Shown piece by piece: positions 47,936 to 59,462 of a stretch of 64,000 nt of DNA. This DNA is from Phaseolus vulgaris. Its lineage: Eukaryota; Streptophyta; Magnoliopsida; Fabales; Fabaceae. The notes under the pieces are model-generated. The model was not told where the DNA came from, made no database searches, and saw only the letters and a program-made list of their open reading frames with translations. The position numbers were made by a program, and so were the translations under genes. The stretch spans positions 8,595,227 through 8,659,226 of the forward strand of contig NC_023758.2 in NCBI RefSeq assembly GCF_000499845.2. Reading direction: 5' to 3'. Every line of letters begins with the position of its first letter. Position 1 is the stretch's first letter.

Positions 47936-48829
47936 GTATTTTTTATTTGGATTACTGAACTGATTTTTGAGTTGGATTATTGAGCTGTGGTTGCTGGTAT
48001 TATTGATTTTACTTGTGAGTTCTGTTTTGAGTGTGAGTTTATGCCTGAATGCAGTTTGAGTTTGAGTTCCCCAATTGATTTTACTTTATATGAGCCTCGT
48101 GCAGTTTCTCAACAGTGTTCAATTTCGTCTTTCCTATTTTGAATTTGGATTCATCCACTTTTATTTTCCTGAACAATTGTTGTAAATAATTCTTTTGTTA
48201 AGCCACTGGTTAAAATTATTAAACGAATCCCGTCAATGAAACTTAATTATTCTACCAAATATTTTGTGTTGAGTTCTTTTTTTTTTCTTATAATAATTGA
48301 TAGTGCAATGTTTAATCAATGTTTAATCATTTGTTATCAAAGTTAACAACTTTATTTTGAATTGAAATAATGGGTCCTTGGGCATTACCTCTAGGTCTTT
48401 GTCTGTGTTAATTCTACTTTATCGGGTAATTAGCTCTCTGTGATTAAGCTCCTTAATGCATTATGCTTCTGAATATTGGGCCAGTGACCAAAGGCCAGAA
48501 CCCTTTAGGTATATCTTGTATTATTAATTTTTACAATTTGGCACATGAGTAGTGGTACAAATTATTTTCTCCTCATGGTGCTTAATTTTTTTTTCCCTAA
48601 TTTGTGTTAACATCATTTTGCTTTGTACGTCAAATAAAAAAGGCTAACTTCCAGTAGAGACAAGTAAAGTAAAGCTAATGTAGTGGTTTAAATAATTTAA
48701 ATTTTTATTTATTTAGAATTTTTAATAATTATGAAGTTTTTAATTTTTGTAGTGTTTGAAAAAAAAATATTGATGATGCAAAGAATAAATTTCATTTAGT
48801 GACGTGGGTGTTTAAATGAAATAGGGGCG

Positions 48830-49096
48830 GAGAGAGTAAAAAAAATTGGGCAAGTTGACAACATCAACGATGAATTGCCGTATCAAGCTGAGGAGACGTC
48901 TAATGTGTTACCAATTACAAGAATTGAACATTTACAATGTTTAGCTGACACATCTAATGTCGAAGTAGTTGATGACGATGATGATATTGAAGCACGTAAT
49001 GATGACGATGATGAAGATGTTGACCTCTTAAATGAAGATTATTCAGAACATCACATACTCACTGACGATTCTGATTTTGATAACAATGAAGACTAA
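48830..49096 (+). pseudogene. C-terminal tail of a CACTA transposase-type protein
   Basis: The frame reads LPYQAEETSNVLPITRIEHL followed by an acidic run (DDDDDIEARNDDDDEDVDLL) and a stop at 49096. Acidic C-termini of this kind close the large TnpD/TNP2-type protein in plant CACTA elements, which lies upstream of the TnpA-type gene. The catalytic bulk is missing upstream; AT-rich, GC-rich and simple sequence occupy its place. The family assignment is by position and style. Confidence 0.4.
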
Positions 49097-49183
49097 TGTA
49101 TATACTTGTAGTCAATTATAAACAAAACATGTGATCATTACATATTTATACTAATATTATGAACGGATGATTTTTCAGGAAAA

Positions 49184-51076
49184 ATGGTTTGGACTAGAGG
49201 GAGGGATGGTATGATTGTTAGGCGTGGGCAGCCGAGACGTGGAGTTTCTACATCGATGCACGGTGAGCTAGCTATAGACCTGGGAAACATCCCTTATTCT
49301 GGTATTTTACCACCGTCTGATCCTGGTAGTCCATATATTTCATCCCATTCCTCGACACCATCTTCTAGCCCGTCTTCCTCCATCCCCTTGTCCTCTGGGC
49401 ATGGAGAATTCCGGCATGCTTATCCCCACCCCACTATATCACCTCATCACACACATGTTTCATCATCTTCACACCCTCTTAGTATTCCAGTACCACCAAG
49501 ACCATCATTCTCTGCTCCGACTTACCATCAGAGTGTCCCTACACCACTCCACCAGACTCAGAGTTTTCCACTCCAGCCTACCCTTGGTACATTTGTGCAG
49601 TCCACCCCGGGTACTTTTGTGCAGGCCACCCCTGGTACATTTGTTCAGACCACCCCTGGTACATTTGTTTCAGACCACCCCTGGTACATTTGTGCAGACT
49701 ACTCCTCATCCCATTCTCCACACCACATCTTCTCCATCTGACCCGACTACTGCTGCCTATGTGCAAGGCCTCTCTGACCATGTTGACCATGGTGCCACTG
49801 CTGCTTCAGAGCATGACCTCCCCTCTGAGGAGGTCTAGCGTGACCCTACTGGTAGGGTCATCATCCGACTTCTTTGTAGAGGGTAAGTCATCCTAAATGT
49901 ATATTTAATTTTATCTTTATATTACTATGTTTGTAATTTTATTTGTTTATATTTGTAGTTGGACGCCAAATCATTTTGCTAGTGAGGCCATTGGACATTG
50001 CATTCGATCTCAATTTAGAGGTCCATATCATCATTATGATGCCATGCCTGAGGAGGACAAACTGAAATGGTGGACTGACTTTCAGGTAATTTTAATTTTT
50101 GACAAACTACAGTCACTTGTTTTCTTCTTTTTCTTGTGGACTCAAAGTAACTATTTTCTTCTTTTTAACAGACTAGAGTCACTTGGGCACCCCATGATGA
50201 ATGCCAAATTAAAAAAGTCTACGAGTCTAAAGTCAAAAAAAGACTTTGTGACATGTTGACCAAGGCTAGGACAAAGGGTGTCTGCCCTAATTGGATAGGA
50301 GAGCAAGCATGGGTTGAACTTCTAAACTATTGGGACTCACAACAATTCAAAAATAAATCAACTCAAAATAAAGCCAATAGGAGTTCAGCTCGTGGTGGAG
50401 CACTGCACTCTACAGGTAGAAAATCACATTCAGATATTGCAGTTATCTAGGTAAGTACTTGTCACTGCCTTACATGAAATCATTTTACATTTGCTACCTA
50501 TAATGCTTTTAATTGTACAACATTATTAGGAACGTCAATATGGTCGTCCTCCAGAACCTGATGAACTATTTATGGCCACCCACACAAATAAGAAGGGTGA
50601 ATGGGTTGATTCTCGTGCGAGAGAAACTTATGTAAGTTATTCTTTTAATTTGTTTTATATTTATATTTTAATTTTCTAACATTTTCATTTCCTAATGATT
50701 TGTGTAGGAAAACTATCATGAGCGCTTGAAGGCTCTTCAAGTAAATAGTTCTCAGGATTCTAATACCGATGTTCACCAACTTGATCCTGCAACTAAGCTT
50801 CAAACATGGAAAGAAACTGCTGGAGGAAAGAGTAGAGGTCGAATGTATGGTACAACAGACTTGGCTGCTAACATCCGCCACGGAGTCTCTTCTCTCACCC
50901 AAGCCTCTGCTTCTAGTACTTCACAATCTACACATGTGGTTGAAAATCAAATGCTTCGTGCTGAACTTAGTATGTGGAGTCAGAAGTATGCACACTTGGA
51001 GGATGAGCTGAAGGTTATAAAAGATAAACTTATCTCAATGGAACGTGAGAAAAGCACAACACAATTCGATCATTAG
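49184..51076 (+). pseudogene. Transposase_24 (Ptta/En/Spm, TnpA-like) gene, broken
   Basis: Five exons are inferred: 49184-49881, 49959-50085, 50172-50450, 50530-50631 and 50708-51076, each bounded by GT/AG. Exon 1 encodes a Ser/Pro-rich N-terminus with a TPGTFVQ repeat. The Ptta/En/Spm domain follows: DPTGRVIIRLLCRG-W, FRGPYHHYDAMPEEDKLKWW, QTRVTWAPHDECQIKKVYES, NWIGEQAWVELLNYW, ARGGALHSTGRKSHSDIAV, then ERQYGRPPEPDELF and EWVDSRARETY. The C-terminus is a coiled coil (ENQMLRAELSMWSQKYAHLE). In En/Spm, TnpA-type proteins bind subterminal repeats. Breaks: an extra T near 49670 shifts the frame, TAG at 49836-49838 follows, and TAG sits at the exon 3 end (50448-50450). It is therefore probably nonfunctional, although the rest is well preserved. 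Confidence 0.8.
49580..49700. repeat. Five 24-bp coding minisatellite units
   Basis: ACCCCTGGTACATTTGT(G/T)CAG-type units encode TPGTFVQ plus one variable residue. Unit 4 is 25 bp because of an extra T, which creates the frameshift. Confidence 0.85.
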
Positions 51077-51404
51077 TATGATCCAGAACAGGATGATCAA
51101 CTTGTTCCTTAAAGTGCATTCTATAATGTAAGTTTAACTATTTTACATTTTTATTATACACTAAGTATTTTAATTATTTCATTTATTTATTTATATTCTT
51201 TACATTTTTTTACAGGTTTATCCTATCACTATGGAATTCATTTTGCTGCTACTTCTAGTTAAATTTGTAAAGTACAATTTTAATTGTAAAAGTATTCATA
51301 CTTTGGATGTGTTTGTGGATGATAGATATTTTCTGAATGTGATTTGGTTGAGATTTTTTCTTTACAGGTAATCTGGTTTGCAAAAAAATAATTTTTTTTT
51401 CTTC

Positions 51405-51705
51405 CCTATATGCGTCGGCCAGTGGCCCACGCTAACTTTTTTTTTATGCGTCGACTTTTGTGTGGGCCAGGCCGACGCAAAATCTGATCTCATTTGCATG
51501 GGCCTAGCCGACGCAAACACCATATTTATCTTATGCGTTTTGCGTCCACTTTGCGTGGGTTAGGCCGACGCAATGTGCGTCCAATATAGTGGCCCACGCT
51601 ATTTTTAATTTGCTTCCAGCCTTTTCTCGTGGGATGCCCAGCGGACACAAAACTGACGCATAAGCGTCCGTTTTCAATGTTTTGCGTCCGTTTTTGGCCC
51701 ACTCT
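51405..51705. repeat. Right subterminal repeats of the CACTA element
   Basis: TGCGTCGGCC (51411), GGCCCACGC (51424), GTGGGCC-AGGCCGACGC, GCATGGGCCTAGCCGACGC, GCGTGGG-TAGGCCGACGC (51557), GTGGCCCACGC (51590), GCGTCC and others mirror the left end. Spacing is irregular and orientation mixed. Confidence 0.75.
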
Positions 51706-51730
51706 AATAAGTGGTTTTCTTGTAGTGATA

Positions 51731-53199
51731 GAAGGGTGTTAACTTCAATCATAAAGAACATTATCATGCAATATGAAAAAAATTTGAATGTATTTGTTTT
51801 AGATAAATACATCCAAATGATTGGATATTATATGAAATATTTCTTAAGAAAATAACATTCTTGTAATAATATTTCTATAAAGACACAAAAACTAAATCGG
51901 TCATTTAAAATATCAAATAATTCATGATGATATTAAATTAAAATTTGGGTGAATATATCTTATTTATATGTATGAACAACTTATTTAAGATTTTCAGGGA
52001 AGAAAATTGAAAAAGTTAAATGATTTTTTTATCAGTTAAAATTAATTTATTCACAACTTAAAAATAAATTTTTAAAAATGAATTTTTTTTCTATAAATCA
52101 GTTTATATATAAATTAATTTTAATTTTTGAAAAATCATATTAATTTTTTTCTTCTAGAAGATTTTATAGATACATTTTTTTTTCTATTTATTGAGTGAGT
52201 TTTGTTACCAGTTTGTGATTTTATCTTTCTATGTCTTGTTTTTTATTTTATTCTCCCTTTGGACACTGCGAAACCTTCCGTAGAAGGTTAAAAATATTAA
52301 ACATCAAATCATTAATTTAACGATCGTAATATTTGGTTTCAAATTATTTTCGTTTATTGGTTTATTTTTTTCTTTACTATTTTTTTCTTGAATCTTGATT
52401 GTAAAATACTTTCTTGGAACTATATCAATCAAATCTTGAATAGTGAGTGATATTTATTTTTTATCATATATCACACAAAATATATTCATCTATTGTCATA
52501 TCTTATTATTGATACCATTTAATATCTCCCTGTCACTAAATAGGAAAAACTATTATGGCTGATTTTTACTAAAAATGTGTTATTTTTAGTATGATTTTAA
52601 AAATTTGTACATATAAATAAGTGGTGGTTATAAGTATGATTTCAAAATAAAAAAATTAAATTTACAAACACGAATTTGAATAAAAGAAACATAAATCATA
52701 TTTTAAATTTCGATCTATTTCGTTGTGTTATTTTTCTTAAATTCATATTTGAAAGTATGACTACAATTTCTTTTCTAAATCATAGGTACTTTGTTTTTTG
52801 AAAGTCGTGCTTTCAGACTGATTTTTGTAAAAGGATTTTTAAATTTAATAATAATAAAAAGTATACTAATTTTCTTTTAAACTCATTTTTAAATTTAAAC
52901 ATTTAAATTTAATTAATTTCTTTGGTTAAAAGCAACTCGTCTTCCACCTGTGTTGTTATTATTTGCAAAACTTAAAAAAAAAAGTTGTGCATGAAAACAC
53001 ACTTTCAAATATAGATAAAAACAACAAAATTCAGCTTTTTTAAATACAATTTTGAAAAAAAAAAGAAAAAATAGTTTTAATGGGATTTAATTTTCCATTA
53101 TCCAATGTTAAAACCTCTATTAAGTCATTTATCCAGAATTGCAGTTTCTCCCGCTAAACCATCCATGAGGAATGTGTTTTCCGAGGTTTTTTTAAACCT
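51731..53199. other. No gene seen; AT-rich
   Basis: Noncoding and AT-rich. From about 53060 the sequence leads into a repeat region with CCTC(C/T)GTAAA motifs. Confidence 0.5.
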
Positions 53200-53315
53200 C
53201 AGGAAAAGTCTTTCAACACCCCTGTTAAATACCATTGGTTTAAGAACCTCCGTAAAATACCATGGGTTTCAAAACCTCCATAAAATATCACGGGTTTCAA
53301 AATTTTCGTAAAATG
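53200..53315. repeat. Short tandem repeats with ACCTCCGTAAAATACCA unit
   Basis: GTTAAATACCATTGGTTTAAG, GTAAAATACCATGGGTTTCAA and ATAAAATATCACGGGTTTCAA are tandem units of about 35 bp joined by AACCTCC. The CCTCCGTAAA phrase recurs near 55285, so both flanks may belong to one degenerate element interrupted by the gypsy LTR region. Confidence 0.55.
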
Positions 53316-53589
53316 ACTTGCCGTTTGAAATAACCTTCAACTCCATTTTCCACCTTCTCTAACGATCCTCCTGATTTCTTTTCCACCGTAGACACACTAC
53401 TCTCCGATCCGACACATGCTCAATGATTATTGATGGCAGTCCTAACAAGGAATCACAATTCAAACACACTTATGTCTATTATATCTAAGGAGAAGAAACA
53501 CTTAATAAGACACTATATTATTCTTGGTCCAATATTACTTCTTCCATCACCTTACTCCCCAACTTGAGTTACAAGCTAGTGTTACCTAA

Positions 53590-54330
53590 CTTGAAAACAA
53601 CTAGTGTTTGATGGAGGAGAGCCAAGCTCACCACCCCATGGAAGACAAGAGCCAAGTCTAGAATGTCTAGAGCCAAGTGGGGAGCGTCTAGCACAAGGTG
53701 AAGAGCGTCTACCCTAAGATGAAGGGTGTCTAGAAAGGGAGCGTCTAGGAGGAAGACTAGAGCGTCTAGGACCTATCACTAGGTCCATGGCCAAGCATCT
53801 CCACGCATTAGGATGGTAGAGAAAGGAACTTGTACATGCTACATGAAGGCCCATTAGGGGTAGCTTAGTATTTAGTGTAGTGTTGAAAAGCATAAACTTG
53901 TCTCCTTTTGATTTACCCTAGATTGCTCACGGTTTCTAGAAGATTTCTCCCACTAGGACCGACCATGTGCTCCATGTGCCCATGTGATGTAATTTGCATT
54001 TCATTTTGTTTAGCATTAGGGTTGCATTATGATCTTCTTTAGCCTATAAAAAGAGGAGCCTACACCTTGTATTTTCAAGATTGAATAGAGTATTGTTATG
54101 CTGCCAATTTAGTGTCATACATTACTCCTTGCCTAGCTTCTAGGTTTTAATCTTCATTTCACCACCTTCAAAGGGGCTGGTCGAACCTCCCCATTTCCAC
54201 ACTCTTCATGCACCTTCAAGGTCACCACACCTCTTAGGAGGACCTTGTTCATCTCTTCCATTAAGCTTCCGCATCATCTTCCACAAACATCCAAGAAGAG
54301 CTCATAGGAAATCCATCATTTGATATCACA
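53590..54330 (+). mobile_element. Ty3/gypsy fragment: degenerate tail with GAGCGTCTAG repeats, LTR, primer-site remnant
   Basis: A degenerate coding-like tail (from about 53590) contains six or so copies of GAGCGTCTAG-type sequence at 53650-53775. The likely LTR starts TGTTGAAAAGC (53881), has a TATA box (CCTATAAAAAGAGGAG, about 54043) and ends ATCCATCA (54318). TTGATATCACA immediately follows, resembling a mutated TGGTATCAGAGC primer site. No intact ORF is present. Confidence 0.5.
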
Positions 54331-54914
54331 CTGCTCTATATACCCTAAATAGTTGCATTATCTTTCAAATGTGGGCTTCAAAGCCATGTGTGTTATTGGC
54401 TAAAGATTGCAATAACATATTAATTAACTTTATTACTTCTCACTTTCACAATGAATTAATTATTAAATGCATCTTAAAATAAAGGCATTAATTTAAAATC
54501 ATTCAAAAATATGAGAATTAAATATTAAAAATTATAACTAAAACTAAAATTGCACATAAAATATACGTACATCAAAAGCTAAAACAAAATAAGTTAGGTT
54601 TTTTAAAGTATGACTTTGTAACAAAAAAGCTAAGAATTATATAAACAAACTACCATGAATCATAAGAAATATGCAAATACTGTTGAAATACTTATTATCC
54701 AAGATTAGTTGTTGAAATACTTATAATCCAATGTTATTTTGCTGAGTTTTTAAAGTAAATTTTGAAACTATAGAAAACTTATTTGTAATGTGAAGTTAAC
54801 TTTCAAAATTTTAGAGAATTTAGTTATAAAATATATTAAAATTATATAGTTTTTAATTATTTATTTATAAATAGATTTAATTATATTTATTTATTGAATT
54901 TTGAAAAATCTGGA

Positions 54915-55320
54915 GTGTTTTATTAAGGTTCTACAATAAATTTTTGGACTTTGAAGGTTAAAAAGACCTTCATTATTTTGTTGAGATTTTAGAATAAACC
55001 TTTGAAACTTAACAACGGTTAAAAAGACTTCTCTGTTAATTTGTTGAGGTTGTAGAATAAACCTTTAGAACTTATTGAAAGTTAAAAAAACTTCCATTAT
55101 TTTGCTGAAGTTTTAGAATAAATCTTTATAATTTAACGAAGGTTAAAAAAATATCTGTTATTTTGCTGAGGTTTTAAAACAAACCATTGAAATTTAATGA
55201 AGATTAAAAAAATCTCCTTTATTTTGCTTAGGTTTTAAAAAATCTCCGTTAATTAAATCAATTCCTAAATTTATATTAACCTCCGTAAATAATCTTCGCT
55301 AAAACTTTTTTTTTTCTTGT
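54915..55320. repeat. ~65-bp tandem repeats, about five units
   Basis: Units contain ATTTTG(T/C)TGAGATTTTAGAATAAACC, TTTGAAACTTAA and GAAGGTTAAAAA-GACTTC; they start near 54915, 54970, 55035, 55100 and 55165 and are diverged. The array ends with CTCCGTAAATAATC...CTTTTTTTTTTCTTGTA (55318), CACTA-like but lacking the final GTG. Confidence 0.6.
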
Positions 55321-56149
55321 ATTTTGAAGGACGATTAAAAAAAAATATAAACTTTGAAAATGATTTCTTTTAATTTAAATTTATATTTGAAAATACTGTT
55401 TTTTTAATTTTATGCAACTTATTCATATATTTAAATTTTTTAAAACTATTTGTTTCAGTAAATTCGGTACAATATGTCTGTTCTACCTCTAAGGAAACCT
55501 CAGCATCTCTGTGTGAAATATAAGTTGATTGACACTATCAAAAGATACAATTATTTTAATAATTAATTATATGAACAATGTAGTGTAATTATTATATGTA
55601 TAACCACAGTTCTTTAACTGAGACCTTCATTTAAAAAAAAACATGGACATTCATATTATTTTGATAATATACACGTGATTTGGGTGTTTGATGAGAAGAA
55701 TCCGAAGTTGTGAAGAAACAGTGGTTGTGGTTTTGCAGTGTGCATGAAACAGCAACAGTTTTAACTCTGTTGTTGAAAAAAGAAAATAGAATAAGGGAGA
55801 GAGAGATGGGATGAGAAAGAGGGGAAAAAGACAAGAGCAACCTGTCCGATCAGTCCCTATCAGAGTGGCGCTCGGAATTTAGGGAAGGATCTCTCACTAT
55901 CTACACCATACCCTCCTTCTTTTCACCTCATTTTTCTTTTTTTAATATTTTCTTTTTATAAATATTCTCATAATAAAATTATATCATAAACTATAGTTTA
56001 CCAAGGGTTTGCTTTCCACTATACTATACTCGGATATTCTTATATATTTTCAAAATAAATTTATATTTATTATATATTATAACATCTTTTGTTACTAATT
56101 TTATTAAATTATAAGTAATTTTTTTTACTAACTTAATAATTCAAGTTAT
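55321..56149. other. No gene seen
   Basis: AT-rich with a purine-rich patch at 55780-55830 (GAGAGAGATGGGATGAGAAAG). Open frames are short and unrecognised. Confidence 0.45.
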
Positions 56150-56640
56150 AATTTATAACTTTTCCGTGAAGGTATTTTTCGTGGGAGTACGGGAGGTTTA
56201 TTGGAGTTTTCTCTGCGTTTTTTGAAGTTCAGACAGCTCTGTTCGCTGAGTTTTATGGGATTATGCATGCTATGGAGGAAGTTCAAAAGATGGGATTTAC
56301 TAATGTCTAGTTGGAATGTGATTCTACTTTGCTTTGTGTTGTGTTTACTGCTAGGACTAATGTTTCTTGGATGTTTCATAATCGATGAAATACTTCTCTT
56401 AATTACTGAGGGAAAATAAAGTTTAGGGTTACTCATATTTTTCGTGAAGGAAATGCGTTTGTTATAAGTTGGCTAATTTATAATTTATTCATAGAGAATT
56501 TTTTCATTGGTATAATAGGCTACCATCTAGTTTGTTTTTAGAATTCTTTATGAATAGAGTCTACTTATGTATCGTTTTTGTTAACATATGGGTTTTGGTT
56601 TAGTCCCCCATATTTTTGTATTCTTTTTTTTAATAATATT
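56150..56640 (+). pseudogene. LINE RNase H domain fragment and 3' UTR
   Basis: The plus-strand frames read GGFIGVFSAFFEVQTALFAE, FYGIMHAMEEVQKMGFTNV, a stop, LECDSTLLCVVFTARTNVSW, MFHNR and later RVTHIFREGNAF. This is the RNase H tail of plant LINEs: acidic residues in AE-F and ECDS, then the HIFREGN motif. Stops and one shift interrupt it. A GTTTTGGTTTAGTCCCCCAT-type 3' UTR and T-rich end follow. It is 5'-truncated and dead. Confidence 0.75.
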
Positions 56641-57818
56641 TATTTTTTCATGGCAAATGATTGTTGTTACTTGAGGTGTCAACATAGCTGAGATATCAAG
56701 TTGCATAGTGATGCCTAACATGAAAACTTTTATTTTTTTAAAAAAATTATAACTTTATTTACTTTTATCAAAATATAATAACTTTATTACTTATTTAACA
56801 TTTTATATATATATATATATATATATTATAAAATACATATAAATATACGTATTTTACTATTAGGATTATAATTTGATTATATATTTCAAATATAGATTAT
56901 TGTAGAGACATATATAATGAGTTAACATGAGTAGAGGTTGCAAAAATAATGACTATGATAATGATGAGACTTATTAGGGATATTGTAAATGTTAGAAGTA
57001 TTGATCCTTGTCCTTTAAAGCTTACTAAGCTATTTGGGGTGTTCACACTCTACTGGAAACTTGAAAATGTAACTTGTATTATGAGAAATGTAGCACCCTA
57101 AAAATTAACTATCCATTATATTATAAATTCATTAGTGAATCGTATGAATTATTCATAAAAGGAAAGTCAAATATGCATTCTCTTCCAAATATTCATCGTG
57201 CACATGTACTCATATATATTCATGTATATAATACAATCATCGTAGTTCACAACACAAATAAAATATGTAAGGGTAAAATATTGAAATAATTTTTCAACAC
57301 AAGAATATATATAAAAGAAGACATTTTAATCAATAGAGCACAACCATTCGATCTCCTTCAAATATCAATGTACAACAACAATATAGACTACACATTGATG
57401 TATACTTAAAAATATTCAACAAGTGCAATATCAACTAACACCTTCCAAAAGGCTCCTATTAAGTATGTCTTACTAAAGACTAATATCTGATTCAATACAC
57501 AAGAGTTAGATTCACAAGCGAACCTAAGAGAATGGATCATAGTAAGTTCATTACAGCCCAAGTTGTGTATCTACATGGTGTGTAAGAACTCTCCCATCAA
57601 CTTCTCACCATCGAATATTTTACTTTATGTGACTTAGATCATTAGTGAAACAAATGTATCTTTGTTACAATAGTCAATACTTAATACATAAATCAAACAA
57701 TAGTTCACATATATCTCAAACCATTTATGTTTTCCAAAGATTTGTTAAAGCAATTAATGAAGGAGCGTATTCAATTGAAAAACATTTAAAGCACATTCAA
57801 TCATTCAAAACTGAATTT
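56641..57818. other. No gene seen; AT-rich
   Basis: Noncoding, with a TA microsatellite at 56804-56827. Confidence 0.5.
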
Positions 57819-58639
57819 TGTTAGGATTTTCAAAGAAACAATCGGTTGAAACCACGAAACAACCGATTGTTTGGCTTGACAGTTAAGTCAACCAAACTAA
57901 AACAGTTTTCAACCTTTTCAAAACTCCTAAGAGTAAAACAACCGGTTGGTTCGACAAAACAACAGGTTGTTTTTCACTTAGTTGAAAAAACACTTGATCT
58001 AAAAAAGGTTTTAAATCACATCAGCTTTAGATTCAACAAAGGAGTGGATCACATTCTATTATACCCAGATCCCACCCAAACACAGCAGCAACACCAACCT
58101 TCCATCAAACACTTTGGATTTGAATTCTTCAAAGCACTTGATCACTCTTGATCAACAATTTACAGTTTTGTGTGTTGATCTGACAGAAAATAAACATGTT
58201 CAATTAAAATTGAATATGTTCTTTCTAGGTCTGTTCTTAATGTTCTTGATTTCTGGAAAACCGATCTTTATATTTTGTTGTAATCTGAGTGACTAATTTG
58301 GAGATAATTGAAGTACATTGTTTTATAAAAATCAAGTCTATCAATTGACACGGTTCATTCAAGTGTGTGGTTTGATATTCAAAAACGTCTCTTGATTCAA
58401 CTATTTGTTTTTCATCTGTGCATATTAATGTGATGCATGGCTTACTGTTAAATACTCTTAATATCTAAAAATTATATAACTAGAATGTGGTCTTGTTGAA
58501 GTAAGCGAAAAAAATAAATATGTTTTTTCCAAAATATATCAATTCCTTTTCTCTGTTTTGTGAAAAATCTGAATCTAATTGAAAATTTTATAAGGTCAAT
58601 TCACCCCCCCTCTTGAACTTAGACACTAATAAACCAACA
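57819..58639. mobile_element. Copia-type LTR-like block with palindromic CGGTTG motifs
   Basis: The block begins TGTTAGGATT and ends CCAACA (58639). It contains AAACAATCGGTTG, AAACAACCGATTGTTT, AAACAACCGGTTGG and AAACAACAGGTTGTTT near its left end and CAATTCACCCCCCCTCTTG near its right end, a phrase typical of copia LTR 3' ends. Its left 340 bases are colinear with the LTR at 62170-62640 on the same strand, although that LTR is on the minus strand by its polypurine tract. The right end here reads like a plus-strand LTR end, so the block may be composite. No flanking target duplication was found. It abuts, and truncates, the gypsy LTR at 58640. Confidence 0.5.
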
Positions 58640-58973
58640 CCTTCAACAGTTTTCACTAATGAGACCATAATCTCAACAGAAAGCATATAATCATAACAAA
58701 AAAATATTCTGCTTATATGCACCTTTATTCTCGGGTGTTAACTACTTTATATCCCACAACTTTTATTTGTTTTAGTAAAGATATGTATTATAACCAATTA
58801 TCTTTTTAATTATCCCTATTTTAATTATCTTTTTTGAGATGACTACCAGCATTTGGGTCGAGCTCGTGACCCGCCTTTTGGGCCCATACTCGCCCACAAC
58901 TGAGCTGACCATACCTAAACGATTGGACTAAGGTCCCGAGCACTCCTGACCAATACACAAGCCCCCCAGGCTC
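58640..58973 (-). mobile_element. Polypurine tract and 3' LTR (partial) of Tat-type Ty3/gypsy element, copy B
   Basis: On the minus strand the polypurine tract AGCCTGGGGGGCT (58973-58961) is followed by TGTGTATTGGTCAGG (LTR start 58959). The LTR matches the family at 107-712 and 9039-9470, including the G/C-rich GGGCCCA...GGTC-CGAGCTCG part, and is cut at 58640 before its TATA box by the copia-type block. The order pol, extra ORF, polypurine tract, LTR on this strand defines the 3' end of the element spanning to about 62165. Confidence 0.65.
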
Positions 58974-59462
58974 GAGCTGAGCTTGGCTAGGCGAAGAGTC
59001 TTTCCAGCGTTGGCAACTGACGTGACGCTTCCACAGAAGGCAGGTGAGGTGCGGTGACCAAAGCGTTTTCCTGATGAGATATCTTACCGCACTAAATCTG
59101 GAGCGTCCATGTGGCATGTGCATCAACGACGAGGGAGCACTGTCGCTTCATCTTCCTCTTTCAAATAATTAAAAACCCATTTCCTCTTTCTTCACTCACA
59201 ACCCTTCTATTCTCAGAACTTCCATTACTCCAAAAGCCTTTTTCGCATTTCTTCTCACCATTGAGCTATCACCCACCACTGTCGCACTAAGTATCTTTCC
59301 TCCACTAATCTCTATTGCCATTTGTTTACTCATCTTGCAGATTGCATTGCCTGAACTGAAATCTCGTTTCGATTTGCTTACTTTGCCTAGCCTAAAATGT
59401 GCTTGTATTTTGTTTGTGTTTATGCTTGTGTTCTAACTATAACTGCGATGGATTAAGGTTTT
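58974..59462 (+). promoter_or_regulatory. Promoter/leader-like stretch before the antisense extra ORF
   Basis: Between the polypurine tract and the ORF lies sequence with promoter and leader character on the plus strand: CCATGTGGCATGTG (59107), a TATA-like AATTAAAAACCC (59168) and a long C/T-rich, G-poor leader (CTTTCTTCACTCACAACCC through CCACCACTGTCGC). TTGCAG at about 59340 could be a leader intron acceptor. This suggests the ORF is transcribed from its own antisense promoter. It is a reading of composition, not proof. Confidence 0.35.

Larger units (their letters stand above)
45496..51727 (+). mobile_element. Complete CACTA (En/Spm-type) transposon, 6,232 bp, target duplication ATA
   Basis: Left terminus CACTACAAGAAAACC (from 45496) and right terminus GGTTTTCTTGTAGTG (to 51727) are perfect 15-bp inverted repeats. 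ATA at 45493-45495 and 51728-51730 is the 3-bp target duplication expected for CACTA elements. Both ends carry dense GCGTCGGCC / GGCCCACGC subterminal motifs. Inside are an AT-rich tandem repeat, a GC-rich leader-like segment, the tail of a larger transposase-type protein and a broken Transposase_24 gene, all reading plus. No DDE transposase core (TnpD/TNP2) is recognisable, so the element cannot move on its own. The perfect ends suggest fairly recent insertion. Confidence 0.93.
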
